Shown here: one piece after another, positions 10,996 through 21,076 of the stretch | How positions within the stretch are numbered: the stretch's first letter is position 1 | How the letters are laid out: each line of letters opens with the position of its first letter | Assembly: GCF_018777385.1 (NCBI RefSeq) | Contig: NZ_JAFJYB010000001.1 | Span: 1,178,001-1,242,000 of the forward strand | DNA: 64,000 nt | Direction of reading: 5' to 3' | Origin: Candidatus Symbiopectobacterium endolongispinus | Lineage (GTDB): Bacteria; Pseudomonadota; Gammaproteobacteria; Enterobacterales; Enterobacteriaceae | The notes under the pieces: model-generated | Told to the model about the DNA's origin: nothing | Seen by the model: the letters and a program-made list of their open reading frames with translations, nothing else | The model's database searches: none | Program-made: the position numbers and the translations under genes

Positions 10996-12636
10996 TCGTC
11001 TTGCAGTGCCTTGTCGCTTTTCACGATGACAGTAATGCGATTGCTCAGCGTCCACTGTTCGGTGTTGTCCAGCGGCAGTGGCTGATGTGTGCTGATATGC
11101 CCGGCGGTAGGGGCGGGCAGCGTTAACGCAACGGCTCGGGCTTGCAGAGCAAACGGGCCTGGCTGAGAGCGGCGAATTTGCTGCCAGAGCGTAGTGAACG
11201 CTTGAGGCTGAAAGGTGGTGCTGCCGCTATCCGGGCCGATGAGGGCCAAACGGGGCGAGGCACTCTCGAGAAATGCCGCAACGTGACGTTGCAGATCGGC
11301 GGGTTTAACGTCTTTGATCAGCGCATGGGTCATAAAAAGCTGCTGCTTTTTGTCAAACAGCGGCATCTGGAACGCTAACGCCGTGGTTATCTGATCGGCC
11401 AAGTAATCATTCTGATAACGCTGTTGGGTGGCAGCCTGCTGGCTGAGCTTGGCGAGCAGGCGTTGACGTACACCGTTCAGTTCATCATCGCTGACGGGGG
11501 ACGTCGCCATGCGTTGCATTTCCGTCCAGAGCAAGCGCAATGCTCCCTGATAATCTTGCCCTGAAGGACGTACAATCATCAACTGCTGACGCCGTTTTTC
11601 ATCCAGCAATGCCCCTTTGCTCATTGACTGAGGCGGAAGGGAGTTCACCGTTGTCTACCAATACGGCAAGGCGTTGGTTAAGGATAGGTATCCAGAGGTT
11701 ATCCAACAGATCGTCACGTTGCCCTGCGGCGGTATTTAGCGGTGCGGCGGCATCACGCTGTAAGGAAAACTGGATCACCCGATCGCCATATTCACGATCA
11801 AAGATAGGGGAGACAAGCAGGGTGGGTTGTGGCGCAAAGCGCTGCCATTCTGGATTGTCCGGCGTGGCGGGTTGAGCGGGCTTGCTGGAAAAGTAACGCG
11901 AAATGGCGCTTTTTATTGCGGATTGATCCAGTTCGCCGACAATCACCAGCGCCATGCGTTCAGGCTGATACCAGGTGTGATAGTACGCTTTTGCTTGGTC
12001 TACCGGTGCCTGACGAACGATATCCAGCAGGCCGATATGGTCGCGTTCAGCATAGCGGCTACCGTGATAGCGCAATTGTTCCAGTGCCTGATTAATGCAA
12101 AAACCCACGCCCTGACGTACCCGCCACTCTTCGACGATCACCCCGCGCTCTTTTTCAAAGGCGTCCTGCTCGAACGTGATCCCCTGCGCCCAGTCTGACA
12201 GCAGTTGCAGACCGGTTGCGGTTTGCTCGGGTGTAGCCTGCGGCAGCGAGAGCTTATAGGTGGTGGAATTGAAGCTGGTCACGGCGTTGACGTGATTGCC
12301 TAGCTTGATACCTTGTTGCTCAAGCTGTTTAAACCCGCTGGTGCCGGGGAAATGGGTGGTGCCTTTGAACGCCATGTGTTCCGTGAAGTGTGCTAACCCA
12401 CGCTGCTGTTCGTTCTCTTGTAACGAGCCACTTTTTAACAGCAGGCGCATCTCGATGCCTTTTTGCGCACGCGGCAACAGATAGACATTAAGCCCGTTGT
12501 CCAGCGTGAAATGTTGCATTTCCGTACGCGTCGGCACAGTGCTGGTAGTCGATGGGCGATCGGTACTGGCGCAACTCAGCAGTGCCAGGCTCATGATGCC
12601 GATGGCAATGCGGTAAGTGAATGGGTTATGACGCAT
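10996..12636 (-). pseudogene. pqqL: PqqL/FusC-like M16 zinc protease, truncated and frameshifted
   Basis: M16 proteases of this group act in the periplasm. FusC of Pectobacterium cuts imported ferredoxin, and E. coli PqqL is encoded with the receptor YddB. Here the N-terminus is a lipoprotein-like signal (LALLSCAST), followed by the inverted zinc motif HFTEH near residue 85 and the downstream Glu in EKERGVIVEEW. A frameshift lies near 11620-11650, where INEQRGIAG gives way to the other frame. The gene stops abruptly near 10996 after about 545 of the usual roughly 900 residues, fused tail-to-tail to the ABC ATPase remnant. It overlaps the end of the yddA-like gene by 11 bp, so both belonged to one operon. 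Confidence 0.75.
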
Positions 12637-14338
12637 GAAGCGTTCCTTCTGATAACGGGAGATACTCTGCGGCAGGGGTGTATTCGGTTAAATCGATAAC
12701 GCGCTCGGCTTCTTCCCGTAAATACGTTTGGTGACTCACCAGTACGATGGCGCTGTCCGGCAGATGTTGTTTAAGCTGGCGTAGCAGCGCGCGTGCGCTG
12801 GTTTCATCCAGTGCCGAGGTGGTCTCATCCAGTAGCAGTAATTTCGGTTGGTTTAACAGCAGTCGGGCGAACAGCAAACGCTGCTGCTCACCGCCAGAGA
12901 GTTGCTGTGCTCAGTCGATATCCTGTTCCAATCGGTCGGCTAAGGGCATCATCCCGACAAGGTTGAGTGCATCGCGGTATTGCGCCGTACTGAACGCCTG
13001 GTTCAAACGAGGATAGGCAAGCAGTGTACCCAAGCGGCCGGGGGGCAGATAGCTGTTCTGGGGAATCCAGCAGGTATGAGTATCTTGTTGCACGCTGCCT
13101 GTGTAGTAGGGCCAATGGCCACTGAGCGTGCGTAACAGAGTGGATTTTCCCAGACCTGACGGCCCGGTGAGCAGCAGTAACTCACCGGCTTGCACGTTAA
13201 ACGCAACGCCGGTCAGTAGCGGCGTTTTGTTCGGTGTCATCACCGTGAGCTGCGCACGTAAGCGTGTCACGCCCTCTGTAGAGTGGAGGGATGGCGTCTC
13301 TTCACCGTCCAACAATACTACGAAGTGGTAAAGCCGCGCTACCGTGGCCTGCCCGGCGGCAATCTCTTTATAGGCAAACACGAACCAACTCAGCGATGTG
13401 GCGACGCTGGCAAATGCCTGACGCAATTGTATCAACCCGCCAAGCATTATTTCACCTGCCAGAAATTTCGGCAGTGCGAACAAGATGGGGGCCAGTGCCG
13501 TTACCTGCTGATAGCCGACGGTAAAAAACGACAGGTTACGTTCGTAGCGAATCAGTTGGTTCCAGTTTCCCATCACATGGAGGAAATGTTGCATCAACGT
13601 GTGGCGCTCGCCGCTTTCCCCTCGTTGTCCAGCAATCGCATCGCTGTGCTGGCGGCGGATAAGCAGCGCGGCGCGGTAGTTGGCTTCGTGGCGCTGACGC
13701 TCCATGTTCAGATGACGCAGTGGTGAACCTATCCACTGCGTTAACGCCATACCCAGCAGGGTATAGAGAATACAGGCCCAGAACATGTACCCAGGAATGT
13801 GCCAGACACTGCCGCTCAACGAGAGAGAAAGGTTGCCGGAAAGCTGCCACAGAATGGCGGTGAATGAAATTAGCGTCAGCGTGGCATACAGGAAAGACAC
13901 CAGCAGCTTCAGCGTCGATTCCACCAGCAGGCGAATATCTTCCGCAATACGCTGATCGGGGTTATCCGGCTCTTTTGCTGCCAGCTTGAGCTGATAGTGG
14001 CGGCTGTGGTCGGACAGCCAGCGCTGGGTAATATCGGCTGTCATCCGCTCGCGTCAGTGCATCAGTAATTTCTGCTGAAAATACGCGCCAAGCACGATAA
14101 CCAAAATCAACCCGGTGACCAGAACCACGAAGCGGCGCAGCAGAACATAAATGTGCTGCCCATCCAGCTGTTGCAACGCATTATAAAAGCTGCCGTTCCA
14201 CTGGTTCATTTGAATGTTGAACCACACGGAGTAGAGCGTTAGCCCAAGGGAAAGCAGTAACAGAAACCAGCAAAACAGGGAGCCGTGGCTCCCCCAGAAA
14301 GGTTTGACCAAATAAATGAACTGTCTGATTGTTGCCAT
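12626..14338 (-). pseudogene. yddA: YddA/FusD-like inner membrane ABC protein, two nonsense codons
   Basis: A fused membrane-ATPase protein similar to E. coli YddA (SbmA/BacA-like membrane domain). Membrane helices fill the first half, with NPDQRIAEDIR shared with YddA. The ATPase half has Walker A (GPSGLGKST), signature (LSGGEQQRL) and Walker B (LLLLDETTSA). It is cut by TGA at 14054-14056 (LLMH-stop-RERM) and TGA at 12911-12913 (DID-stop-AQQLSGG); Trp fits both places, consistent with TGG to TGA. The frame is otherwise open, about 570 residues. In Fus systems the equivalent protein is proposed to export or handle the processed peptide; its role here is inferred from neighbours only. Confidence 0.75.
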
Positions 14339-14357
14339 GATCGCTGTTTACCTGAGA

Positions 14358-17126
14358 TTAAAAGTCATAATTCATCTGTAACCAGAACTGACGGCCCGGA
14401 TCGTAAACGCGTAATACCTGATCGCTGTAGGCCAGCGTATCGGCGACATTTTTGTTGTTGAGAATGTTATTAACCTCGACGGAGACGCTGGCACCGTAGG
14501 CAAAACCGGGCTTCCAGGTGACGCGGCCATCCCAGGTATAGCGGCTGGCAAAATGCTCTTTGCTGTATTTGCGCAGCTGTCCGAATTCCGGATCGTTGTA
14601 GTATTCGTTGCCATAAAGCACCGCTTGCTGACGCGAACCACACCATTGCAGACGGTTGTACAGAGTTAACCCATATTCCTGCCACTCGCTGGTCAGTTCC
14701 AGATTAAACTTGAGCGGCGAGTTGTAGTTGGTGGACGGCAAATCTTTGGCATCGATGACTTTGCCGTTGTACCAGACTTTATCGGAGTTCAGACGCGTGC
14801 TGGGATCGAAGAAAGAGTAGCCCTGATCGCTCGGCGTGTTGTTTTTGCTTTGTTGCCAGGAGACAGAGCCATTCAGCACGTGAGTGGCATCGGCCCATTC
14901 CCAGGGCTGGCTGTTGCGTACCGACAAGGTCACCGCATAGTGCGAACTGCGACCACCGTTATCGAAGGTACGAATTTTGGATTGATCGCCCGTGGTGCCA
15001 GGATACTTTGTGCGGCTGCGCACTTCATCACGCCCTTCGCTGTGTGCATACTGCAAGCGCCAGGTGGTAGACAGCACCCGTTGCTGAACGGCCAGCGTCA
15101 GCTCATCGTTATAGGGCGTGGAGAGTGATTCCAGTCCCTCAAAGTCTTTCTGCTGCTCCCAGCCGTTGCTGGGATCGTTAGGATCGAGAGTACAGTAACC
15201 ACAGTTCTGTAACCCTGCGTTTTGTGCGCCGTACAATGCGTACGTCAACATCGAACGGCCGTAATAGCGGTTCAGGCCGCCGATCAGCAAGGTATCGCTG
15301 TCGCCAAACAGATCGTAAGTGGCGCTCAGGCGCGGTGCAATGTTGGTTTGCTCAACGAAGTCATCGCGGTCGAGACGCACGCCGGGGCGTACAGTGAGCC
15401 GACCGTAGCGCAGCGTATCATCGGCAAACAGCGCATAGCTGGTGTAGTTGGCGCTGTAAGTTCCGGCGAGGAAACGGTTCATGGTTAACATATCTAACCC
15501 GGGCATAGTCGTTAGCCGGTAACGATAATAATCATCGCGTCGAATATAGCGCCCTTCGGTGTTGTTCACTTCAAAACCCATGCTGGGCTGGTGTGCTATG
15601 CCGAGCCACTCCGTTTCGTTAGAGCGCATCACGCTTTTGGCTGACAGCGTTTCTTGCTCAGAAATCAGGTTACCCGGCCCTCCACTGCGTAGGGATAACG
15701 GGTTACTCCAATCCGAGTAGTCGAGCACTTCAACATAATTGCCCTGATCGGCAGTGCGCTCATCTTTCAGCTTCTGGTAGCTGCCGGTAAATTCCAGTTC
15801 ACCCACCGCCATCCGGTGCTTTAGCGTGCTGGTAAAACCGAGCCCGGTGTGGGCATTGTCATAACCGGAATTGAGCACCGAGCTGGAGAACAGGCGGCTC
15901 TGGTAGTCGGTGTAGTTACCGGAAATATCTACCGTGGTGGCGGTGCTCAGGTTCATCGAATACTTCAGGAAAAAGTTGTCCGGGACTCGTTTTTGATTGC
16001 GACGACACGCCGCGCTTTCAATCATCTCAAACTCACCGGCGTCATTGAGGATCACACCCTCGCCGCCAGTGGTGTACATCGGGATGGTGGAACTGCGCCG
16101 TGAGGCGGAGAACAACAGCCCAGAATTCTCCGTTACGCTGGTTTCAAACCAGCCGCCGAAATCTTCCTTGTTATAGCGGTTCTGGAAACGCGCCGAGTTG
16201 CTGGTGTCATTCTTGCTGCTGTCTATCGGCTGGGCTTCGTCATTAAACAGCTTGGTCCAACTGGATTGCGTGGTGCGATAGTAGGCATGGGCGCTGTCCC
16301 CCCCCCCCCCCGCCAGCGACGGCTGGTCACGTCAACGGTGCCGCCGGTAAATCCACCGTACTCCACTGGGATGTTGTTGTCATAAACGGCAACGCTATCG
16401 ATCAACCGACTGTCGATATAGATCCCCTAATCGCCGGTGTCGATGCGGGTTTCCGTTTCACCATTGTCGTTTTTAGCCGGATCGAAATCGTTGTTAAAGT
16501 TGACGCCGTCCAGCTTGTAGGCGTTCTGGAAACTGGAGGCACCGTTAATGGAAATACGCGATGGCTTGATTTCGCCCTGATTAAGCGAACTGCTGTCGCC
16601 GTTGGCAAATTGCACCGCCGGGTTGGTTTTCAGCAGGTCCGTCACGTTACCATCACAGGTGTTGCGCTGGGCAATCTCTTCGGAAATCAGGTATTGCGGC
16701 GCGGACATCACATCGGTCGCAGGGTGGCGACCCACAACCCCTTGCACACTGGTTTCCGGAATTACTAGCGCATCACGCGCGGTTTTTTTATGGGCGAACC
16801 ACAAAGCCTGAACCCTGTGGCACCATTTCCAACCCGGTGCCGAGCAGAATTTTTTGCAGCGCCGTTTCCAGCGTAAAGGTGCCGTTGAGGGCGGGCGCCC
16901 GCATCTGTTTTACTGCGGTTGCGTCATACAGCACCTGGATTTGCCCCTGGCGCGCAATGGCGTTGATCGATGTTGCCAGCGATTGTTCTGGCAGGGCGAT
17001 CTGCACGTCTTTAGCGAAAGTCTGTCCACACCAGAGCAGGCCCGCGCAGACGGCGATGGTCAGTTTCTGCGGCCTGAAAGAGGGGAAACGGCGTTTTGTT
17101 ATCATGTTTTTCGGTCTCAGCATCAT
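14358..17126 (-). pseudogene. TonB-dependent receptor with N-terminal signalling domain, disrupted
   Basis: An outer membrane receptor placed where E. coli has yddB and Pectobacterium fusA. After a signal peptide, residues 35-110 form an STN (secretin/TonB short N-terminal) signalling domain, the type that contacts FecR. A plug domain follows (ISINGASSFQNAYKLDGVNF), then a long beta barrel ending in the terminal Phe of LQMNYDF. Lesions: a frame change at the seven-A run 16783-16789, TAG at 16427-16429 (DTGD-stop-GIYID), and a 14-nt G run at 16298-16311 that throws the barrel out of frame. The barrel itself, 14358-16115, is open. The STN domain plus adjacent fecI/fecR indicates surface signalling. 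Confidence 0.8.
16298..16311. repeat. 14-nt homopolymer (C on +, G in the receptor reading strand)
   Basis: Fourteen consecutive C lie inside the TonB-dependent receptor gene, at the plug/barrel transition after VTSRRWR. With 14 G the frame runs into TAPMPT and stops; with 12 or 15 it would join DSAHAYYRTTQSSW and the open barrel. A tract this long is very rare in enterobacterial coding DNA and prone to slippage. Confidence 0.9.
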
Positions 17127-17157
17127 GCCAAAATAAAAGCGTCGTGAAGGAAGACTT

Positions 17158-17176
17158 AAGAATGAGAATTATCCTC
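17158..17176 (-). promoter_or_regulatory. Candidate Fur box upstream of the receptor
   Basis: AAGAATGAGAATTATCCTC matches the 19-bp Fur consensus at 13 positions by eye. It lies in the 74-bp gap between fecR and the receptor, 32 bp before the receptor start, the expected place for iron repression. Confidence 0.5.
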
Positions 17177-17200
17177 ACCTAAAAAACACGAATTTTTGTA

Positions 17201-18188
17201 TTATTTTTTATTTTCTTTGTTTATCAATAAATTGTTCTTGTCTTGCCAAACCACATTAACAGGCAATAGCAGGGGAAGCGCATTAAAAAAGGCGGTTGGA
17301 TCGTCCAGATTGACTTGTCCGGAAAGGGGGAGATTGCCCAACGCGGCGTCCGACAGAGTGACATTCACGGCATAATAAGGCTTCAGCATGGCAAGCACCT
17401 CGCGCAACGGTTGATTATCAAAACTGAGCTGACCGAAGCGCCACTCTCCCACTGCGGCGAGATCAACCGGATTTACCGTGAGGCGATCGCCGCGTGAGTA
17501 GCTGGTTGCACTCTCACCTGCGTGCAATAATGTCTGAGGGGTATTGAGTGCAGTAGTCACAGCAACCACACCTTGAGAGACGGCAACCGCTACCCGCTCT
17601 CCCGCTTTGCGGATATCGAAAGCGGTGCCGACCACTTTTGACCTGGCGTCCATCGATCTCCACGTAAAAAGGGCGCTGCGGATCGGGGCTAACGCTAAAG
17701 TAGGCTTCGCCCGCCTCCAGCCATAGCAGACTCTGGTCGTGCTGGTAGACTATGCGTAAGCGTAAATCCCGGTTCAGCATGATGCGGCTGCCGTCAGAGA
17801 GCAGAAGGGTTTTCGGCTGGTCGGTCGTCGCTACTGTCAGGCTATCTTGCAGCAGAGCGGGCCACTGGCTGTAAGGCAATACCAGCGCGAACAATACCAA
17901 CAGACCCACAGCCAGATGTTTCAATGGGCGAAATCCCCAGGAAAAACGCTGTGGGGAGGGGCTAGAAGCCAACGCCTGGCGCGGGAGTTCGGCGGCATCG
18001 TGCCAAAGCGTAAACATACTCTCGAAAGCGTGCCTGTGTTGCGCCGAGTGCGCCAGCCAGGCTTTCAGCGCCTGCCGCTGCGTGCTGGGCATGCGGCGAT
18101 TTTGGCTACGGGCAAACCACAGCGCCGCTTGCTCATCGATATCCGCCACCGATTGCGGGTCTGTTTGCACGTCAGGCCCTGTGCTCAT
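17201..18188 (-). pseudogene. FecR-like anti-sigma/signal transducer, frameshifted
   Basis: FecR proteins span the inner membrane and pass the receptor signal to the FecI sigma factor. The N-terminal part has the usual DEQAALWFARSQNR and tryptophan-containing region (LKAWLAHSAQHRHAFE), then one membrane segment (AVGLLVLFALVLPYS), and the periplasmic FecR domain (LLLSDGSRIMLNRDLRL; VVGTAFDIRKAG). Four T at 17636-17639 (A in the gene), where three are expected, shift the frame between VEIDGRQVK and VVGTAF. Repaired length is about 328 residues. The start overlaps the fecI stop by 4 bp. Confidence 0.85.
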
Positions 18189-18730
18189 TGTTCTTCCTCA
18201 CTGTGTACCGCATGTTCCACATAGCGCTTGCAATGCAACATGGCCTTAGCGATATGTTTTTCTACCATACTGACAGAAATATCCATTTTTTCAGCAAGTT
18301 CACTTTGTGACAGGCCATCAAACCGGCAAAGAACAAACGCTTCCCGTTGGCGCGGTGGAAGCGTCTCAATGGCATCATACAAACGCTGCAAGCGCTGCTG
18401 GTGGTTCAGCACCTCGGCGGGATCGTCTGAGGCGGAACCCGCGTGGTTCAGGTGCGTCTCTTCCTCCATGGGCGATTGCAACTGTTCCTGCTTCTGAGAG
18501 CGATGCCAGTAATCAATCAGCACATTGTTGGCGATTTTAAACAGAAACGCGCGGGATTCCTGAACCGGTGTATCCTCACGTCGGTTAAGCCACTTGGCGA
18601 ACACATCCTGTGACAGATCGCTGGCATCATGGCGGTTTCCCAAGCGCTTCTGGAAAAAACGTTCCAATTGATGGTAGGTTGATTGATAGACATTGTCGAT
18701 AAAATGCCGCAATGGTTTGTTTATAGTCAT
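18185..18730 (-). CDS. FecI-like ECF sigma factor
   Basis: An extracytoplasmic-function sigma factor that would transcribe the receptor cluster when the receptor is loaded. Region 2 is seen as DASDLSQDVFAKWL and RAFLFKIANNVLIDYWHR, and region 4 as LPPRQREAFVLCRFDGLSQSELAEKMDIS. Length is 181 residues from the ATG at 18730 (MTINKPL); an in-frame ATG at 18757 is less likely. The frame is intact even though FecR and the receptor are broken, so it has no working signal input in this cluster. Confidence 0.85.
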   Translation of the reverse strand: MTINKPLRHFIDNVYQSTYHQLERFFQKRLGNRHDASDLSQDVFAKWLNRREDTPVQESRAFLFKIANNVLIDYWHRSQKQEQLQSPMEEETHLNHAGSASDDPAEVLNHQQRLQRLYDAIETLPPRQREAFVLCRFDGLSQSELAEKMDISVSMVEKHIAKAMLHCKRYVEHAVHSEEEQ

Positions 18731-18840
18731 GTGCCTGGTGTATTGATAAAAAAGCATGAAAAATCAGCTCTAATACATTGCTAGCGTGCTGTTTATGGCA
18801 CGAATGGCGATCGTTTCTTATTTTATTGAGTGCTCTATGT

Positions 18841-18862
18841 AATAAATATCATTTGCATTCGC
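18841..18862. promoter_or_regulatory. Possible Fur site between fecI and the tonB-like gene
   Basis: An AT-rich stretch with ATAAATATCATTTGCATTC, between the divergent fecI and tonB-like starts, resembles Fur sites in spacing of AT pairs but matches the consensus only at about half its positions. Context rather than sequence supports it. Confidence 0.3.
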
Positions 18863-18965
18863 GTTGTGTCTATAATCTTCTGTAAAGAAAGTATTAAGCC
18901 CTTACGTTACAGCAACATGTTTCCATGTTGCTGCACCTGATAATCAGGCATGGCGAGCAGAGGCA

Positions 18966-19746
18966 ATGAGCAGCTTAGGCATTTTTCTCCTTCCCCGACG
19001 TTTTTATCTTGGTGGTTCTGCCGCCAGTATTCTGTTTCACATAACCGTAGTGGCTATTGCTGTCGTTTGGTCAACGCGCCTGATGCAAAATCAGAAAGGC
19101 GCGCTACCGCCCGTGGTCAGCATACAGTTGGGAACCTACCAATTGGAAAAAGCGCCGCCTCAGGTTGTAGAATGGCCCAAACAGGTTTTTTCCGCGCCGC
19201 AACCTCGCCAGCAGCAGGATCAACCTGACGATCCCGTGCTGGATAATTTACCGGTAGTGGCGCAGGGGACACTGGAAAAACGCGTTAACGTGCGCGAAAA
19301 GCCGCGCCCGCAGAAAAAAGAGATACAGCCTGAGGTGCGTAATGAACCGACGCCTCAGGTCGCGGAAAGCGCGCCTGCGACCTCGGCATACAGCGCCGGA
19401 GAAGCAACGCGTAGCGCCGCCAATTTCACCAGCGCGGCCCAGCAAGCGATCAGCGGGCAGGTGGGTTGGGAGAGCTTGTTGCATACGCATCTAGCGAAAT
19501 TCAAACGTTATCCCCGTGCCGCACTGCGCTATCGGGCGACGGGAATTAGCCATGTCAGCATGGTGTTGAATGCACAAGGTCAGGTGATGGAGGCCGCGAT
19601 TGTCACGACGTCTGGCAACCGTATTCTGGATAACGAAGCGCTGGACATCGTTAAAACGCGCCGCGCCGCTGCCTTCACCGCCGCCGCATGAGCTGAACAG
19701 CGAGGGTCAGGTGCAGGTGGTAGATCCCATTTCGTTTTATCTGTGA
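18966..19746 (+). pseudogene. TonB-like energy transducer, frameshifted near its C-terminus
   Basis: TonB-type proteins pass proton-motive force to outer membrane receptors; Fus clusters carry a dedicated one (FusB). The protein has an N-terminal membrane anchor (ILFHITVVAIAVVWS), a proline- and charge-rich linker, and a TonB C-terminal domain (FKRYPRAALRYRATG, then SGNRILDNEALDIV). Four A at 19653-19656 instead of three shift the frame; the repaired end reads RAAPLPSPPP then VQVVDPISFYL, stopping at 19746. The start ATG at 18966 is chosen for the anchor. It is transcribed away from fecI. Confidence 0.8.
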
Positions 19747-19754
19747 GCGGTCAT

Positions 19755-20752
19755 CTAGGCCATGGCCGTTGTGCGGTGTGGCGGACGCACCGCATGCATC
19801 TTACGGTACTCCGACGGCGTGACCATAAACTCAGCCTTAAAGCGACGGCTAAGGTTTGAGATATCATTAAACCCGCAGTCGTAAGCGATTTGAGTGATAT
19901 TTTTATCCACCACGCTTTGTAGCGCTCCAATCGTTGTTGATGCACCCAACGGTTTACCGATGTGCCCTATTCCTGAAACAGTTTTTGCAACGAACGTACC
20001 GAAATACCGCAGGCACTGGCACATTCAGTGACGCTCAGTTTCGGGTCAGAAAGATGCTTTTCCAGATACTGCTGTGCAATATAAAACAGCGTTGAGTGCC
20101 ACAAACTCTGTGTCGGTGCTGTCATGCTCAGTTCACTCAGCGAGGTCGCGATCAAATTCAGCAGAATATCTGCCAGATGTTGTGCATGCAGCGGTGGGAT
20201 CGCATCCAGAAAAGGCACGTATTTCAGAATAAAACTGTACACCAGCACGCCGGTGACGCTGTTGCAGCGTATCGCTTTGGCGGTGATGTTCTGCGTGTTG
20301 CCCAGTCGATTGGGAAATTTTTCTCGCGGGATCAGAATCTTGAATAACGAATAGTCATCATCAAAAGACCAGCTTACCGGCCTCGACATATCAAAAAAGC
20401 AAAAATCCCCCTGACGTAAAAAGGCGGTTCGGCCATCTTGTGACAACTGGCTGGTACCGAAGCGCTGCAATTCTATGTAAAAATCGCCCTCCTGGCTTAT
20501 TCCTTGTGAACGTGGCGTGCTGGTGGCGCGGTGGCCATTTAATTCCAGTTGCAAAAACTGAAGATCGAGCACCAGCCGTTCCGTAATATTGGCGTAAAAG
20601 CGCGATTGGGAAGGGGGCGCACTCATGCCGCAATCATACGAGGAGAGAAAACGTCCCTTCACAATATCCCTGAATGCGCCGAAACGCTCAAGGTCAGGAA
20701 TGTCCTGCGTTGTAAAAATGCTTCTCATCACGTTTGCCTTCATAAAAGACAT
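19755..20752 (-). pseudogene. AraC-family regulator, frameshifted in the DNA-binding domain
   Basis: The N-terminal 190 residues resemble the AraC-binding-like sensor domain (QRFGTSQLSQDGRTAFLRQGDFCFFD). Two helix-turn-helix units follow (LSVTECASACGISVRSLQKLFQE and ITQIAYDCGFNDISNLSRRF). The two units are in different frames; the change is near 19970, so the second unit is lost. It is divergent from the acyl-CoA cluster starting at about 21.1 kb and was probably its regulator. An alternative start lies at 20737-20743. Confidence 0.75.
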
Positions 20753-21076
20753 ATTCTTTATGTGGTCTATCGTTATTCAGAACAAAAATCAAGCACGCTG
20801 ACCTTAAAAATGAATCGCCGTCTCATAAAGTCAAACTGGCGGTTATTTATTTTCTTTTATGTCTAACCGGTGATGGAATTAATAAATTTCTCTTCGACCC
20901 GATTATTACAAATATTTCACATCGTACTCATGGAGCGGCTTCATTTTACTCACTAGAAAACCACAGATCGCCTACTTTATTCATTTTTATCTTTAGCGGA
21001 AATCAAGTGTGGGCGTAAATCACAATTTTTATTCTTTGGTGAAAATGACGAAAAAAGTTCGCAATTTATCAAGAAT
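20753..21076. other. Divergent intergenic region, regulator to CoA-ligase gene
   Basis: 324 bp, AT-rich, no gene. It must hold the promoters of both the AraC-type gene and the acyl-CoA cluster. I looked for FNR- or CRP-like palindromes and found none convincing. Confidence 0.5.

Noticed and set aside
12911-14056. UGA read as tryptophan
   Set aside because: Two TGA codons in the YddA-like gene fall where Trp fits, but TAA and TAG interruptions are more common across the window and intact genes use TGA as a normal stop, so code reassignment is not needed.
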